Of a stretch of DNA of 64,000 bases, positions 56,354 to 64,000 are shown piece after piece (the stretch's first letter is position 1; every line of letters begins with the position of its first letter). The stretch spans positions 82,045 to 146,044 of the forward strand of contig JAACZU010000002.1 in NCBI GenBank assembly GCA_009996615.1, in the 5' to 3' direction. Source of the DNA: Rhodanobacteraceae bacterium (GTDB lineage: Bacteria; Pseudomonadota; Gammaproteobacteria; Xanthomonadales; Rhodanobacteraceae). The notes under the pieces were generated by a model. That model searched no databases. It was not told where the DNA came from and worked only from the letters and a program-made list of their open reading frames with translations. Made by a program: the position numbers and the translations under genes.

Positions 56354-58506
56354 CCTTCCTGCTGCGGCGCGTGCTGCCGGTGCTGGCCGTGGCCGCGCTG
56401 CTGGTCGCCTCGCTCAAGCTGGCCGAGGACGCCGCCGGCGACAACGCGCGCTTCGCCGCGCATTACCGCTGGGTGCTCGGCGCCGCCGCCGCCGCGCTGG
56501 TGCTGCTGGTGGTCACGATCGGCCAGCGCCTGTGGCGGCTGCACACCGACGTTGCGCGCGCCGCGCCCGGCGCGCGCCTGAACCGGCGCCTGCTGCGCCT
56601 GCTGATCGTACTCGCGCTGCCGTCGACCGTGGTCGTCTATGCGTTCGCGCTGCGCTTCCTCGACGCGACGATCGACAACTGGTTCAACGTGCGCCTGGAG
56701 CAGGCGCTCGACGATGCGCTGGAGATCGGCCGCCTCGTCGTCGACGAACACCTGCACACGGCCGAGCACGCCGGCGCCGAACTCGCCGAACGCCTCGCCG
56801 CGACACCGGCGGCCGAGACGCAGGCCGTGCTCGACGAACGCATCGACGCGCTCGACGCGATCCAGCTGACCGTGTTCGATCCGGACGGCCGCGTGCAGGC
56901 GACCGCCAGCTCCGACCCGCGCTACCTCGACCCGCCGCTGCCGGACGGCGCGCTGCTGCTGCGCCTCGAGCACGACGGCCGCTACGCCGCGGCCGAGCCG
57001 TTCGGCGATGCGCTGATGCTGCGCGTGGTGCGCCCGCTCGACGGCGCCGGCGCGCCGCGTCGCCTGCTGCAGGGCCTGTTCCCGCTGCCCGAGCGGCTGC
57101 AGCCACTGACCCGCGGCGTCGAGCGCGCCAGCTTCGACTTCCAGCGCCTGAAGTTCCTGCGCGGTTCGCTGAAACTCACCTTCGCGCTGATCCTGACCTT
57201 CGTGCTGCTGCTGTCGGTGCTGGTCGTCGTGCTCGCCGCATTCGGCGTCGCGCGCCGCCTGGTCGCGCCGATCGGGCGCCTCGCCGCGGCCACGCGCGCG
57301 GTCGGCGCCGGCCGCTACGACACCCCGCTGCCGCCGGCCAGCGACGACGAGCTCGGCTTCCTCGTGCGCTCGTTCGCCGACATGACGCGCGAGCTCGAGT
57401 TCGCCGGCGCGCGCGCGCAGAAGAGCACGCGCGAGACCGAGCAGCAGCGCGCCTGGCTGGAGGCGGTGCTCGAGCGCCTGTCCGCCGGTGTGCTCGGCTT
57501 CGACCGCGACGGCCAGCTGCGCGTGGCCAACCGCGCCGCCGAGGCGATCCTCGGCGTGGCGCTGTCGCCGCACCTGGGCCGTGGCCTGGCCGAGCTGCGC
57601 GGCGTGCGGCCGGACCTGGCCGCGTTCGTCGACCCGCTGGCGCGGCACCTGCGCGAGAACCTGCGCGAGTGGCGCGAGGAGGTCGTGGTCGACACCGCCG
57701 AGGGCCACCGCACGCTGATGCTGCGCGGCACCGCGCTCCCCGACCAGGCCGGCTACGTGGCCGTGTTCGACGACCTCACCGTGCTCAACCGCGCGCAGCG
57801 CGACGCCGCCTGGGGCGAGGTCGCGCGCCGCCTCGCGCACGAGGTGAAGAATCCGCTGACGCCGATCCAGCTCGCCGCCGAGCGCCTGCGCCGGCGCTTC
57901 CTCGGCCGCCTGTCGGACGAGGAGGGCGAGCTGATCGACCGCGCCACCCACACGATCGTCAGCCAGGTCGAGGCGCTCAAGACAATGGTCAACGCGTTCG
58001 GCGACTACGCGCGCGCGCCGCAGCTGGCGGTGCGTCCGCTCGCGCTGCACGCGCTGGTGGGCGAGGTGCTGGACCTGTACGAGAACGACCAGCGCATCGG
58101 CCTGAGCCGCCAGCTCGCCGACGACGAGCCGCTGGTGCGCGGCGATGCGGTGCGCCTGCGCCAGGCGCTGCACAACCTGATCAAGAACGCGCTCGAGGCG
58201 ATCGGCGACGCGCACAAGCCGCAGCTGCGCATCGCCACGCGGCGCGTGCACGTCGACGGCGACGACTGGGTCGAGCTGTCGATCGCCGACAACGGCCCCG
58301 GCCTGCCGGCCGACTTCGGCGAGCGCTGGTTCGAGCCGTACACGACCAGCAAGGCGCGCGGCACCGGCCTGGGCCTGGCGGTGGTCAAGAAGATCGCCGA
58401 GGAACACGGCGGCAGCGTGCGCGCCGAGAACGACGCGCAAGGCGGCGCGGTGTTCACGCTGCGCCTGCCGCTGGAGCATCCGGGCGCCGCGGCGCCGGTC
58501 GGCTGA
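56332..58506 (+). CDS. NtrY-type sensor histidine kinase
   Basis: The 724-residue membrane kinase has four N-terminal membrane helices with a periplasmic domain, a HAMP domain (RRLVAPIGRLAAATRAVGAG), a PAS domain (about 380-480), the H-box with the phosphorylated histidine H503 in RRLAHEVKNPLTPIQ, and the ATPase motifs NLIKNALEAIG, DNGPGLP and GTGLGLAVVKKIAEEHGG. In related bacteria it is followed by its response regulator NtrX. Here no regulator follows; the next gene is a glycosyltransferase. It acts in respiratory/nitrogen signalling in other species. Confidence 0.93.
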   Translation: MDRRGALTFLLRRVLPVLAVAALLVASLKLAEDAAGDNARFAAHYRWVLGAAAAALVLLVVTIGQRLWRLHTDVARAAPGARLNRRLLRLLIVLALPSTVVVYAFALRFLDATIDNWFNVRLEQALDDALEIGRLVVDEHLHTAEHAGAELAERLAATPAAETQAVLDERIDALDAIQLTVFDPDGRVQATASSDPRYLDPPLPDGALLLRLEHDGRYAAAEPFGDALMLRVVRPLDGAGAPRRLLQGLFPLPERLQPLTRGVERASFDFQRLKFLRGSLKLTFALILTFVLLLSVLVVVLAAFGVARRLVAPIGRLAAATRAVGAGRYDTPLPPASDDELGFLVRSFADMTRELEFAGARAQKSTRETEQQRAWLEAVLERLSAGVLGFDRDGQLRVANRAAEAILGVALSPHLGRGLAELRGVRPDLAAFVDPLARHLRENLREWREEVVVDTAEGHRTLMLRGTALPDQAGYVAVFDDLTVLNRAQRDAAWGEVARRLAHEVKNPLTPIQLAAERLRRRFLGRLSDEEGELIDRATHTIVSQVEALKTMVNAFGDYARAPQLAVRPLALHALVGEVLDLYENDQRIGLSRQLADDEPLVRGDAVRLRQALHNLIKNALEAIGDAHKPQLRIATRRVHVDGDDWVELSIADNGPGLPADFGERWFEPYTTSKARGTGLGLAVVKKIAEEHGGSVRAENDAQGGAVFTLRLPLEHPGAAAPVG

Positions 58507-58703
58507 GTCGGCGGCGGCTCGCGCCGTTCGAGCGCTCCGTCCCATCGCGCTGCAACGCCGCACTGCGACGATCCCCGTTCGCAAGGCGTCTCCATGCGAG
58601 CCCCGTCGGGGATACGGGCGGCTGCCTTGCACGGCCGACATTCGGGACTGATTCAGTTGCGCAGGATCATCGTCGGCGGACGCGGCCTGTCAGGGAGGAA
58701 GTG

Positions 58704-59687
58704 ATGGTTTTCGAGGCGATGGCCAGGCAGGTCGCCGAGCCGTTGGTGTCGGTCGCGCTGTGTGTGCACAACGGCGCCGGGTTCCTGCGCGAGCAGATCG
58801 AGTCGGTGCTCGCGCAGAGCGAGCCGCGGCTGGAAGTCATCGCGCTCGACGACGCCTCGACCGATGGCAGCCTCGCGTTGCTGCATGAATACGCCGCGCG
58901 CGACGCGCGCGTGCGCGTGATCTCCAACCCGCACAACCTCGGTCCGTCGCCCAGCTTCGAGCGCGCGATGGCGCTCGGCACGGCGCCGTTCATTGCACCT
59001 TGCGACCAGGACGACATCTGGCATCCGCACAAGCTCGCCCGATTGCTCGCCTCGATCGGCGCGCACGATCTAGCCTACGCCGACTCGGCCTACATCGATG
59101 AGCGCGGTCGCAGCCTCGGACGGAGCATCTCCGACGACCTGGACATGCTCAGCGGACGCGGTGCGTTGCGCTTCGCGTTCGCCAACACCGTCTCCGGCCA
59201 TGCGGCGCTGCTGCGCCGCGACCTGTTCGAAGCCGCGCGGCCGTTTCCGCCGGAACTGTTCCACGACTGGTGGCTGGCGCTCGTCGCCGCAGCGCGCAAT
59301 GGCCTGGTCTACCTCGACGAGCCACTGGTCCGCTTTCGCCGCCACGACGGCGCGCTGACCGCCCTTGGCCGCGATCGGCAACGCTCGCTCGCGGCGACGC
59401 GATCATGGCTGGCGCAGTGCCGCGGGATGCTGGCGGCGCTGTCCGCACGGACCGGCGACGAACGCCATGCCGCCGCGCGCCTGCTGACCGCGCTCGACCT
59501 TGCGCTGGTCGGCGGCAGCCGCTGGCCGCTGCTCGGCGAGATCTGGCGGTCCCGCCGGGCGCTCGCGCCACGGCCGCATGCGGCCATCGCGCACGCGATC
59601 GGCCTGCAGCAGCGCGTGCTGCGCCGCCTGCGCCGCGTGACGCGGGACGAGCCCGACGCCTTCCTGCACCGCATCGCCTGGCGTTGA
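58704..59687 (+). CDS. Family 2 glycosyltransferase
   Basis: The 327-residue GT-A enzyme has SVALCVHNGAGFLREQIESV, VIALDDASTDGSL and the acidic DQDDIWHPHK motif, as in rhamnosyl- and similar transferases that act on cell-surface glycans. The start ATG 58704 has GGGAGGAAGTG upstream. It stands alone between the NtrY-type kinase and hrpB and has no membrane segment. Substrate unknown. Confidence 0.9.
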   Translation: MVFEAMARQVAEPLVSVALCVHNGAGFLREQIESVLAQSEPRLEVIALDDASTDGSLALLHEYAARDARVRVISNPHNLGPSPSFERAMALGTAPFIAPCDQDDIWHPHKLARLLASIGAHDLAYADSAYIDERGRSLGRSISDDLDMLSGRGALRFAFANTVSGHAALLRRDLFEAARPFPPELFHDWWLALVAAARNGLVYLDEPLVRFRRHDGALTALGRDRQRSLAATRSWLAQCRGMLAALSARTGDERHAAARLLTALDLALVGGSRWPLLGEIWRSRRALAPRPHAAIAHAIGLQQRVLRRLRRVTRDEPDAFLHRIAWR

Positions 59688-59810
59688 GGCAGCAGCAGGC
59701 GCGGACGGCGGTCGCAGCGGCGCGGCCTGCAAGCCGCACATGGCGCTAGGTGAGGCCGGTCGCGCCCGCGGCGCTTCTACAATGGCGGTTTTCGCCGCCC
59801 CGACGCATCC

Positions 59811-62489
59811 ATGCGCCACACCCCACTCCCGATCGACGCGGTGCTGCCGGACCTGCTGGCCGCGCTCGCCGCCGGCCCGCGCGCCGTGCTCGAGGCGCCA
59901 CCCGGCGCCGGCAAGACCACGCAGGTGCCGCCGGCTCTGCTCGACGCCGACTGGCTCGGCGGGCGCAAGGTGCTGATGCTCGAACCGCGCCGCATCGCCG
60001 CGCGCGCGGCGGCCGAGTTCATGGCCGCGCAGCGCGGCGAGCGCGTCGGCGAGACGGTCGGCTACCGCATCCGCTTCGAATCAAGGGTTTCCGCCGCCAC
60101 GCGCATCGAGGTCGTCACCGAAGGCATCCTGACGCGGATGATCCAGGACGACCCCGAGCTCGACGGCGTCGGTGCGATCCTGTTCGACGAGTTCCACGAG
60201 CGCCACCTGCACGGCGACCTCGGCGCCGCGCTCACGCTCGACGTGCAGGCGAACCTGCGCCCGGACCTGCGCCTGGTGATCATGTCGGCCACGCTCGACG
60301 GCGAGCGCGTCGCGCGCTGGTTCGACGCGCCGCAGCTGGTCAGCGAGGGGCGCAGCTTCCCGGTGCGCATCGCGCACCCGCCGGCGCGCGCCGGCGAGGC
60401 GTTCCCCGAGCGCGGCTGGCCGTTCCACCTGCGCCGCGCGGTCGAGACCGCGCTGGCCGAGAACGATGGCGACGTGCTGGTGTTCCTGCCCGGCAAGCGC
60501 GAGATCGAGCGCGCGCGCGAGGTGCTGGCCGAACTCTGTGGGAGCGGCGGAAGCCGCGATGCTGTTCCGAAGGCTCGCGTCGAAGACAAAGCATCGCGGC
60601 TTCCGCCGCTCCCACAGGAGGAGGCTAGCTCGGACGCCGTGCAAATCGTGCCGCTGCACGGCGAACTGACGCTGGCCGAGCAGCACGCCGCGCTCGCCGC
60701 CGCCGCGCCGGGCACGCGCCGCGTGGTGCTGGCGACCAACGTCGCCGAGTCGAGCCTGACTCTGCCCGGCGTGCGCGCGGTGGTCGACCTCGGCCTCGCG
60801 CGCGAGCCGCGCTTCGATCCGAACTCCGGCTTCACGCGGCTGGACACCGTGGCGATTTCGCAGGCCTCGGCCGACCAGCGCGCCGGCCGCGCCGGCCGCC
60901 TCGGCCCCGGCACCTGCTACCGCTTGTGGCCGCAGAGCCGCCGCCTCGACGCCGAGCGCACCGCCGAGATTGCGCAGGTCGAGCTGTCGCAGCTGGCGCT
61001 GGAACTGGCCGCATGGGGCTCTGACGCGCTGCGCTGGCTCGATCCGCCGCCGCCCGGCGCGCTGGCGCAGGCGCGCGACCTGCTGCGCCGGCTCGGCGCG
61101 CTCGATACGCACGAACGCATGACCGCGCTCGGCCGACGCATGCTCGCGTTCGGCGCGCAGCCGCGCCTGGCCGCCGCGGTGCTGCGCGCGCCGGCATCGC
61201 AGCACGCGCTCGCCTGCGACCTCGCGGCCTTGATCGAGGCGCGCAATCCGCTGCGCGGCGCGGACGGCCGCAGCGACGATTTCCGCGCACGCGTGCGCGC
61301 GCTCGCGGCCTGGCGCGCGCGCCGCGGCGCCGGCGCGCGCGAGTTCGGCGCCGATTCCGGCGCGCTGGCGGCGATCGCGCAGGCGGGAGACGCGTGGCGG
61401 CGGCGCGCGGCTTTTCCCCCTCCCCTTCAAGGGGAGGGCCGGGGTGGGGATGGTGTTCGCGATTCCCGGCACAACGAGAAAACCCATCCCCACCCAAACC
61501 CTCCCCTTGAAGGGGAGGGCTTCAAAGCAGGCGACCTGCTGATCCACGCGTTCCCCGACCGCATCGCGCGGCAGGATCCGGCCAACCCGCGCCGCTACAC
61601 GCTCGCCAACGGCCGCGGCGCGCGCCTGGCCGACGACAGCGCGCTGTACGGCGAGCCGTGGCTGGTGGTGATCGACCTGCGCCAGGAGGCGCGCGACAGC
61701 CTCGTGTTCGCCGCCGCGCCGTTCGATCCGGCGCGGCTCGAGGCCGACTTTCCCGAGCGCTTCGCGCGCGTGCGCAGCGTGCGCTGGAACCGCGACACGC
61801 GCGCGGTCGAGGCGTTCGAGGAGCGCCGCTTCGACGCGCTCGTGCTCGAGCGCCGCGCGGTGCCGGCGCGGCCGGAGGATGCGGTGCCGGCGCTGCTCGC
61901 GGCCGTGCGCGAACTCGGCCTCGACGCGCTGCCGTGGAGCGAGCATGCGCGCGAGCTGCGCCTGCGCGTGCAGGCGCTGCGCAGCTGGTGCCCCGAGCTC
62001 GGCCTGCCGGATTTCTCCGATGCGGCGTTGCTGGCCACGCTGGAGGACTGGCTTGCGCCGTACCTGGCCAACAAGCGCCGCCTCGACGCGCTGCAGCCGG
62101 CCGAGCTGTCCGAGGCGCTCGCGGCGCGGCTGGATTTCAACCTGCGCCGCGCGCTCGACGAGCAGGCGCCGGTCACGATCAGCGTGCCGAGCGGCCTCGA
62201 GCGGCGCATCGCCTACGCCGCCGACGCGCCGCCGGTGCTCGCGGTCAAGCTGCAGGAGCTGTTTGGCCTGGCCGACACGCCGCGCATCGCCAACGGCCGC
62301 GTGCCGCTGACGCTGCACCTGCTCTCGCCCGGCGGCAAGCCGGTGCAGGTGACGCAGGACCTGAAGAGCTTCTGGGAGCGCACCTACCCGGAGGTCAAGA
62401 AGGAGCTCAAGGGGCGCTATCCAAAGCACCCGTGGCCGGACGACCCATGGACCGCCACGCCCACGCACCGCGCCAAGCCGCGGCGCTGA
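59811..62489 (+). CDS. hrpB: ATP-dependent helicase HrpB with two in-frame palindrome insertions
   Basis: The 892-residue DEAH-box protein has the P-loop APPGAGKTTQVP, DEFHERHLHGDL, SATLDGERVARWF, TNVAESSLTLPGVRAVVDLG and QRAGRAGRLGPG, and ends in the HrpB-specific C-terminal domain (ELKGRYPKHPWPDDP). Compared with the family, two extra segments are present: about 30 residues after the ARARCWLAEL-like helix (encoded near 60536-60620), and about 35 residues near 61415-61530. Both correspond to DNA palindromes (families A and B). The frame is open through both. It is an RNA helicase-like protein of unclear cellular role. Confidence 0.95.
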   Translation: MRHTPLPIDAVLPDLLAALAAGPRAVLEAPPGAGKTTQVPPALLDADWLGGRKVLMLEPRRIAARAAAEFMAAQRGERVGETVGYRIRFESRVSAATRIEVVTEGILTRMIQDDPELDGVGAILFDEFHERHLHGDLGAALTLDVQANLRPDLRLVIMSATLDGERVARWFDAPQLVSEGRSFPVRIAHPPARAGEAFPERGWPFHLRRAVETALAENDGDVLVFLPGKREIERAREVLAELCGSGGSRDAVPKARVEDKASRLPPLPQEEASSDAVQIVPLHGELTLAEQHAALAAAAPGTRRVVLATNVAESSLTLPGVRAVVDLGLAREPRFDPNSGFTRLDTVAISQASADQRAGRAGRLGPGTCYRLWPQSRRLDAERTAEIAQVELSQLALELAAWGSDALRWLDPPPPGALAQARDLLRRLGALDTHERMTALGRRMLAFGAQPRLAAAVLRAPASQHALACDLAALIEARNPLRGADGRSDDFRARVRALAAWRARRGAGAREFGADSGALAAIAQAGDAWRRRAAFPPPLQGEGRGGDGVRDSRHNEKTHPHPNPPLEGEGFKAGDLLIHAFPDRIARQDPANPRRYTLANGRGARLADDSALYGEPWLVVIDLRQEARDSLVFAAAPFDPARLEADFPERFARVRSVRWNRDTRAVEAFEERRFDALVLERRAVPARPEDAVPALLAAVRELGLDALPWSEHARELRLRVQALRSWCPELGLPDFSDAALLATLEDWLAPYLANKRRLDALQPAELSEALAARLDFNLRRALDEQAPVTISVPSGLERRIAYAADAPPVLAVKLQELFGLADTPRIANGRVPLTLHLLSPGGKPVQVTQDLKSFWERTYPEVKKELKGRYPKHPWPDDPWTATPTHRAKPRR
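60536..60617. repeat. Family A REP palindrome inside hrpB
   Basis: CTGTGGGAGCGGCGGAAGCC-GCGATGC (60536-60562) is followed after 28 bp by its exact reverse complement (60591-60617): a perfect 27-bp inverted repeat within the coding sequence, read as GSGGSRDAV ... ASRLPPLPQ. Confidence 0.9.
61419..61520. repeat. Family B REP inverted pair inside hrpB
   Basis: CCCTCCCCTTCAAGGGGAGGG at 61419-61439 with its G-rich tail, and the inverted copy ending at 61520 (CCATCCCCACCC, CCTCCCCTTGAAGGGGAGG), are translated as PPPLQGEGRGGDG ... [11 protein letters not shown]. The same family lies in intergenic positions at 4256 and 55733. Confidence 0.9.
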
Positions 62490-62745
62490 ACCGCGCGTCC
62501 TTCGCAGGGTGGGACGCAGTCGCACGTCCTTCGTAGGGTGGGACGCAGCCGCGTAGCGGCGAGTCCCACCATCGGGCGCCACGGTGGGACTCGCCGTGGT
62601 CGCGCCCGGCGCCATCGGGCGCCTTCGCGCGGCTGTGTCCCACCCTACGGGGCGCGGCCGATGCCGTGGGCCTTCGGTACCGGACGCCGCCCGCCGGGGC
62701 GCGGAGTAGACTGGCAGGCCCAACGTGCCAGATCGCGGCATCGCG
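62490..62745. repeat. Intergenic region with family C long palindrome
   Basis: A short copy of the arm (CGCAGGGTGGGACGCAGTCGC, 62503-62523) is followed by a full copy (62532-62650: CGTAGGGTGGGACGCAGCCG to TGTCCCACCCTACGG). No gene lies here; the element is related to that at 49864. Confidence 0.75.
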
Positions 62746-63732
62746 ATGTTCGACTGGCCAGCCACGGCGTGGGCGAGCGCGGTGTCGTTCCTCGCCCACC
62801 ATGCGATCGCGCCGCTGCTCGCGTTCGCGCACCTGGACCGCGTCGGCGACGACGCGGACGAGATCGCGCAGTACCTGCTGATCGGCCTCGTGCAGGTCGC
62901 GATCATCGCCGGCGTGTTCCGACCGATGGAGAGCCTGCGCCCGCTCGAGCGCTGGACCGACCGGCGCGCGACGCGGATCGACCGCACCTACACGTTCCTC
63001 AAGCTGTTCGGGCTGATCCCGCTGTTCGCCTACGTCGCGCTGCCGCTGCTGGGCCACCTGTTGGGTGCGACGGACGCGGACGCGGCGGCGGCGCCGCTGC
63101 AGCTCGACGTGTGGCTGCCGTGGCTGCGGCCGCATCCGCTGCTGCTGTTCTTCGTCTACTTGGCGATCACCGACTTCGTCTACTACGCGATCCACCGCCT
63201 GCAGCACGCGCTGCCGTGGTGGTGGGCGCTGCACAGCCTGCATCACAGCCAGCGCCAGATCAGCTGCTGGTCGAACGATCGCGACAGCATCCTCGACGAC
63301 CTGTTCGAGGCCTCGATCGTCGCCGGCGTCGCGCACCTGATCGGCGTCGCGCCGGTCGAGTACGCGCTGCTGGTGCTGCTCGGCGAGCTGCTGCAGAACT
63401 TGTCGCATGCGAACGTGCGACTGCGCTTCGGCCGCGTGCTCGACAAGCTGCTGGTCGACCCGGCCTACCACCGCCTGCACCACATGCGCGCCGACCGCAC
63501 GCGGCCGGGCCTGGAGAACTGCAACTTCGCGCTGATCTTCCCGCTGTGGGACATCGTGTTCGGCACCGCGCTTTACCGAGAGCCACCGCGGCCATGCGGC
63601 GTCGACGACGCCGGCATCGACGCCGACAACACGCTCGGCCTGCCGGGCCAGCAGTGGGCCGCGCTGCGCCGCTTCGCGCACGCACTCACGCGCGGCCCGC
63701 GTGCGCCAGCGCGTCCGGACCCGCGCGGCTGA
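62746..63732 (+). CDS. Sterol desaturase / fatty acid hydroxylase family membrane protein
   Basis: The 328-residue protein has membrane helices and the histidine clusters of the di-iron family: HRLQH, HSLHHSQRQ and HRLHHMRAD, plus NLSHANVRLRFG. Members hydroxylate or desaturate lipids in the membrane. The start at ATG 62746 follows a weak ribosome site; GTG 62725, in frame, is an alternative. The substrate is unknown; it is not linked to other lipid genes here. Confidence 0.9.
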   Translation: MFDWPATAWASAVSFLAHHAIAPLLAFAHLDRVGDDADEIAQYLLIGLVQVAIIAGVFRPMESLRPLERWTDRRATRIDRTYTFLKLFGLIPLFAYVALPLLGHLLGATDADAAAAPLQLDVWLPWLRPHPLLLFFVYLAITDFVYYAIHRLQHALPWWWALHSLHHSQRQISCWSNDRDSILDDLFEASIVAGVAHLIGVAPVEYALLVLLGELLQNLSHANVRLRFGRVLDKLLVDPAYHRLHHMRADRTRPGLENCNFALIFPLWDIVFGTALYREPPRPCGVDDAGIDADNTLGLPGQQWAALRRFAHALTRGPRAPARPDPRG

Positions 63733-63822
63733 ACCGGCGTCGCGCGTGCTTGGGGTATAACGGAACCCTGCGCGACCGCCGCGGTCGCACAGGCCTGTAC
63801 CGTCACCGAAGGTCCGCCCCCG

Positions 63823-64000
63823 ATGAGCAACCCGCACCGTGTCCTGCCCTGGATGATCGCGTTCCTGATCGCCGTCGGCTCGCTGGGTGCGCTGGTCGCG
63901 CCGCGCCTGGCAGCGATCTTCGCGGCCAATCCGTTCTTCAACGGCGTGATCCTCGCCGTGCTCGCCGCCGGCGTGATCGTGAACCTGCGCCAGGTGCTGC
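63823..64000 (+). CDS. MotA/TolQ/ExbB-like inner-membrane protein, N-terminal part (3' end outside window)
   Basis: The first 59 codons are present: a short cytoplasmic start (MSNPHRVLPW), one membrane helix (MIAFLIAVGSLGALVAP), a loop and a second helix (GVILAVLAAGVIVNLRQVL). The NPFFNGVI...NLRQVL segment resembles proton-channel-like MotA/TolQ/ExbB proteins annotated in Xanthomonas. Identification rests on few residues and should be read with caution. Confidence 0.55.
   Translation, partial: MSNPHRVLPWMIAFLIAVGSLGALVAPRLAAIFAANPFFNGVILAVLAAGVIVNLRQVL

Overview
The window is GC-rich DNA (roughly 70% by eye) with strong third-position GC bias, so almost every real gene is shadowed by long spurious reading frames. 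The order topA / dprA / LysM protein / def-fmt-rsmB / DUF4390 / NtrY-type kinase, a polA followed by a C-rich-loop small RNA, xanthomonadin-type aryl-polyene genes and several REP-like palindrome families all point to a gammaproteobacterium of the order Xanthomonadales (perhaps a Rhodanobacteraceae-like lineage). This is inference; no rRNA or species marker is present.

Layout. (1) 1-3302: a large secreted Asp-box propeller protein with PKD and InlB-type repeats, running off the left edge. (2) 3647-11519, all minus strand: a methanol/formaldehyde module made of xoxF (lanthanide-type PQQ methanol dehydrogenase), a XoxJ-type periplasmic protein fused to ankyrin repeats, xoxG cytochrome, a YVTN beta-propeller, class III alcohol dehydrogenase (frmA/adhC) and gfa. 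Together these would take methanol to formaldehyde in the periplasm and then to S-formylglutathione in the cytoplasm. (3) 11770-18516: first part of an aryl-polyene (xanthomonadin-like) locus: chorismatase, ACP, membrane protein, two hotdog dehydratases, acyltransferase, LolA-like protein and MMPL exporter. (4) 18584-23351: M13 metallopeptidase, an MpaB/DUF2236 protein, an ECF sigma factor with a membrane protein, and a VOC protein. (5) 23445-24170: a FabG-type ketoreductase that fits the aryl-polyene pathway. (6) 24241-25988: a type II restriction-modification pair of visibly lower GC, with an HTH-methyltransferase fusion and palindromic upstream sites. (7) 26173-32876: secreted small proteins plus a second aryl-polyene block (halogenase-like flavoprotein, antiporter, GT2, chain-length factor, ketosynthase). 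The aryl-CoA/AMP ligase is further off at 45069-46436. (8) 33020-41552: hemF with a 12-codon insertion, a surface-protein pair (C-terminal-anchor protein and collagen-like protein), DUF2782, and an ECF sigma/Ser-Thr kinase pair. (9) 41635-44629: polA and an sX13-like small RNA. (10) 45069-59687: housekeeping genes tsaC, topA, dprA, LysM, def, fmt, rsmB, DUF4390, NtrY-type kinase and a glycosyltransferase. (11) 59811-64000: hrpB carrying two translated palindromic elements, a sterol-desaturase-family protein, and the start of a MotA/TolQ/ExbB-like protein.

The most notable points are the ankyrin fusion in the methanol module, the aryl-polyene pathway broken into separated blocks with an RM system lying between two of them, the sX13-like RNA, and REP-type palindromes from two families retained in frame inside hrpB, plus a similar short insert in hemF. 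No tRNA, rRNA, CRISPR array or transposase was seen.
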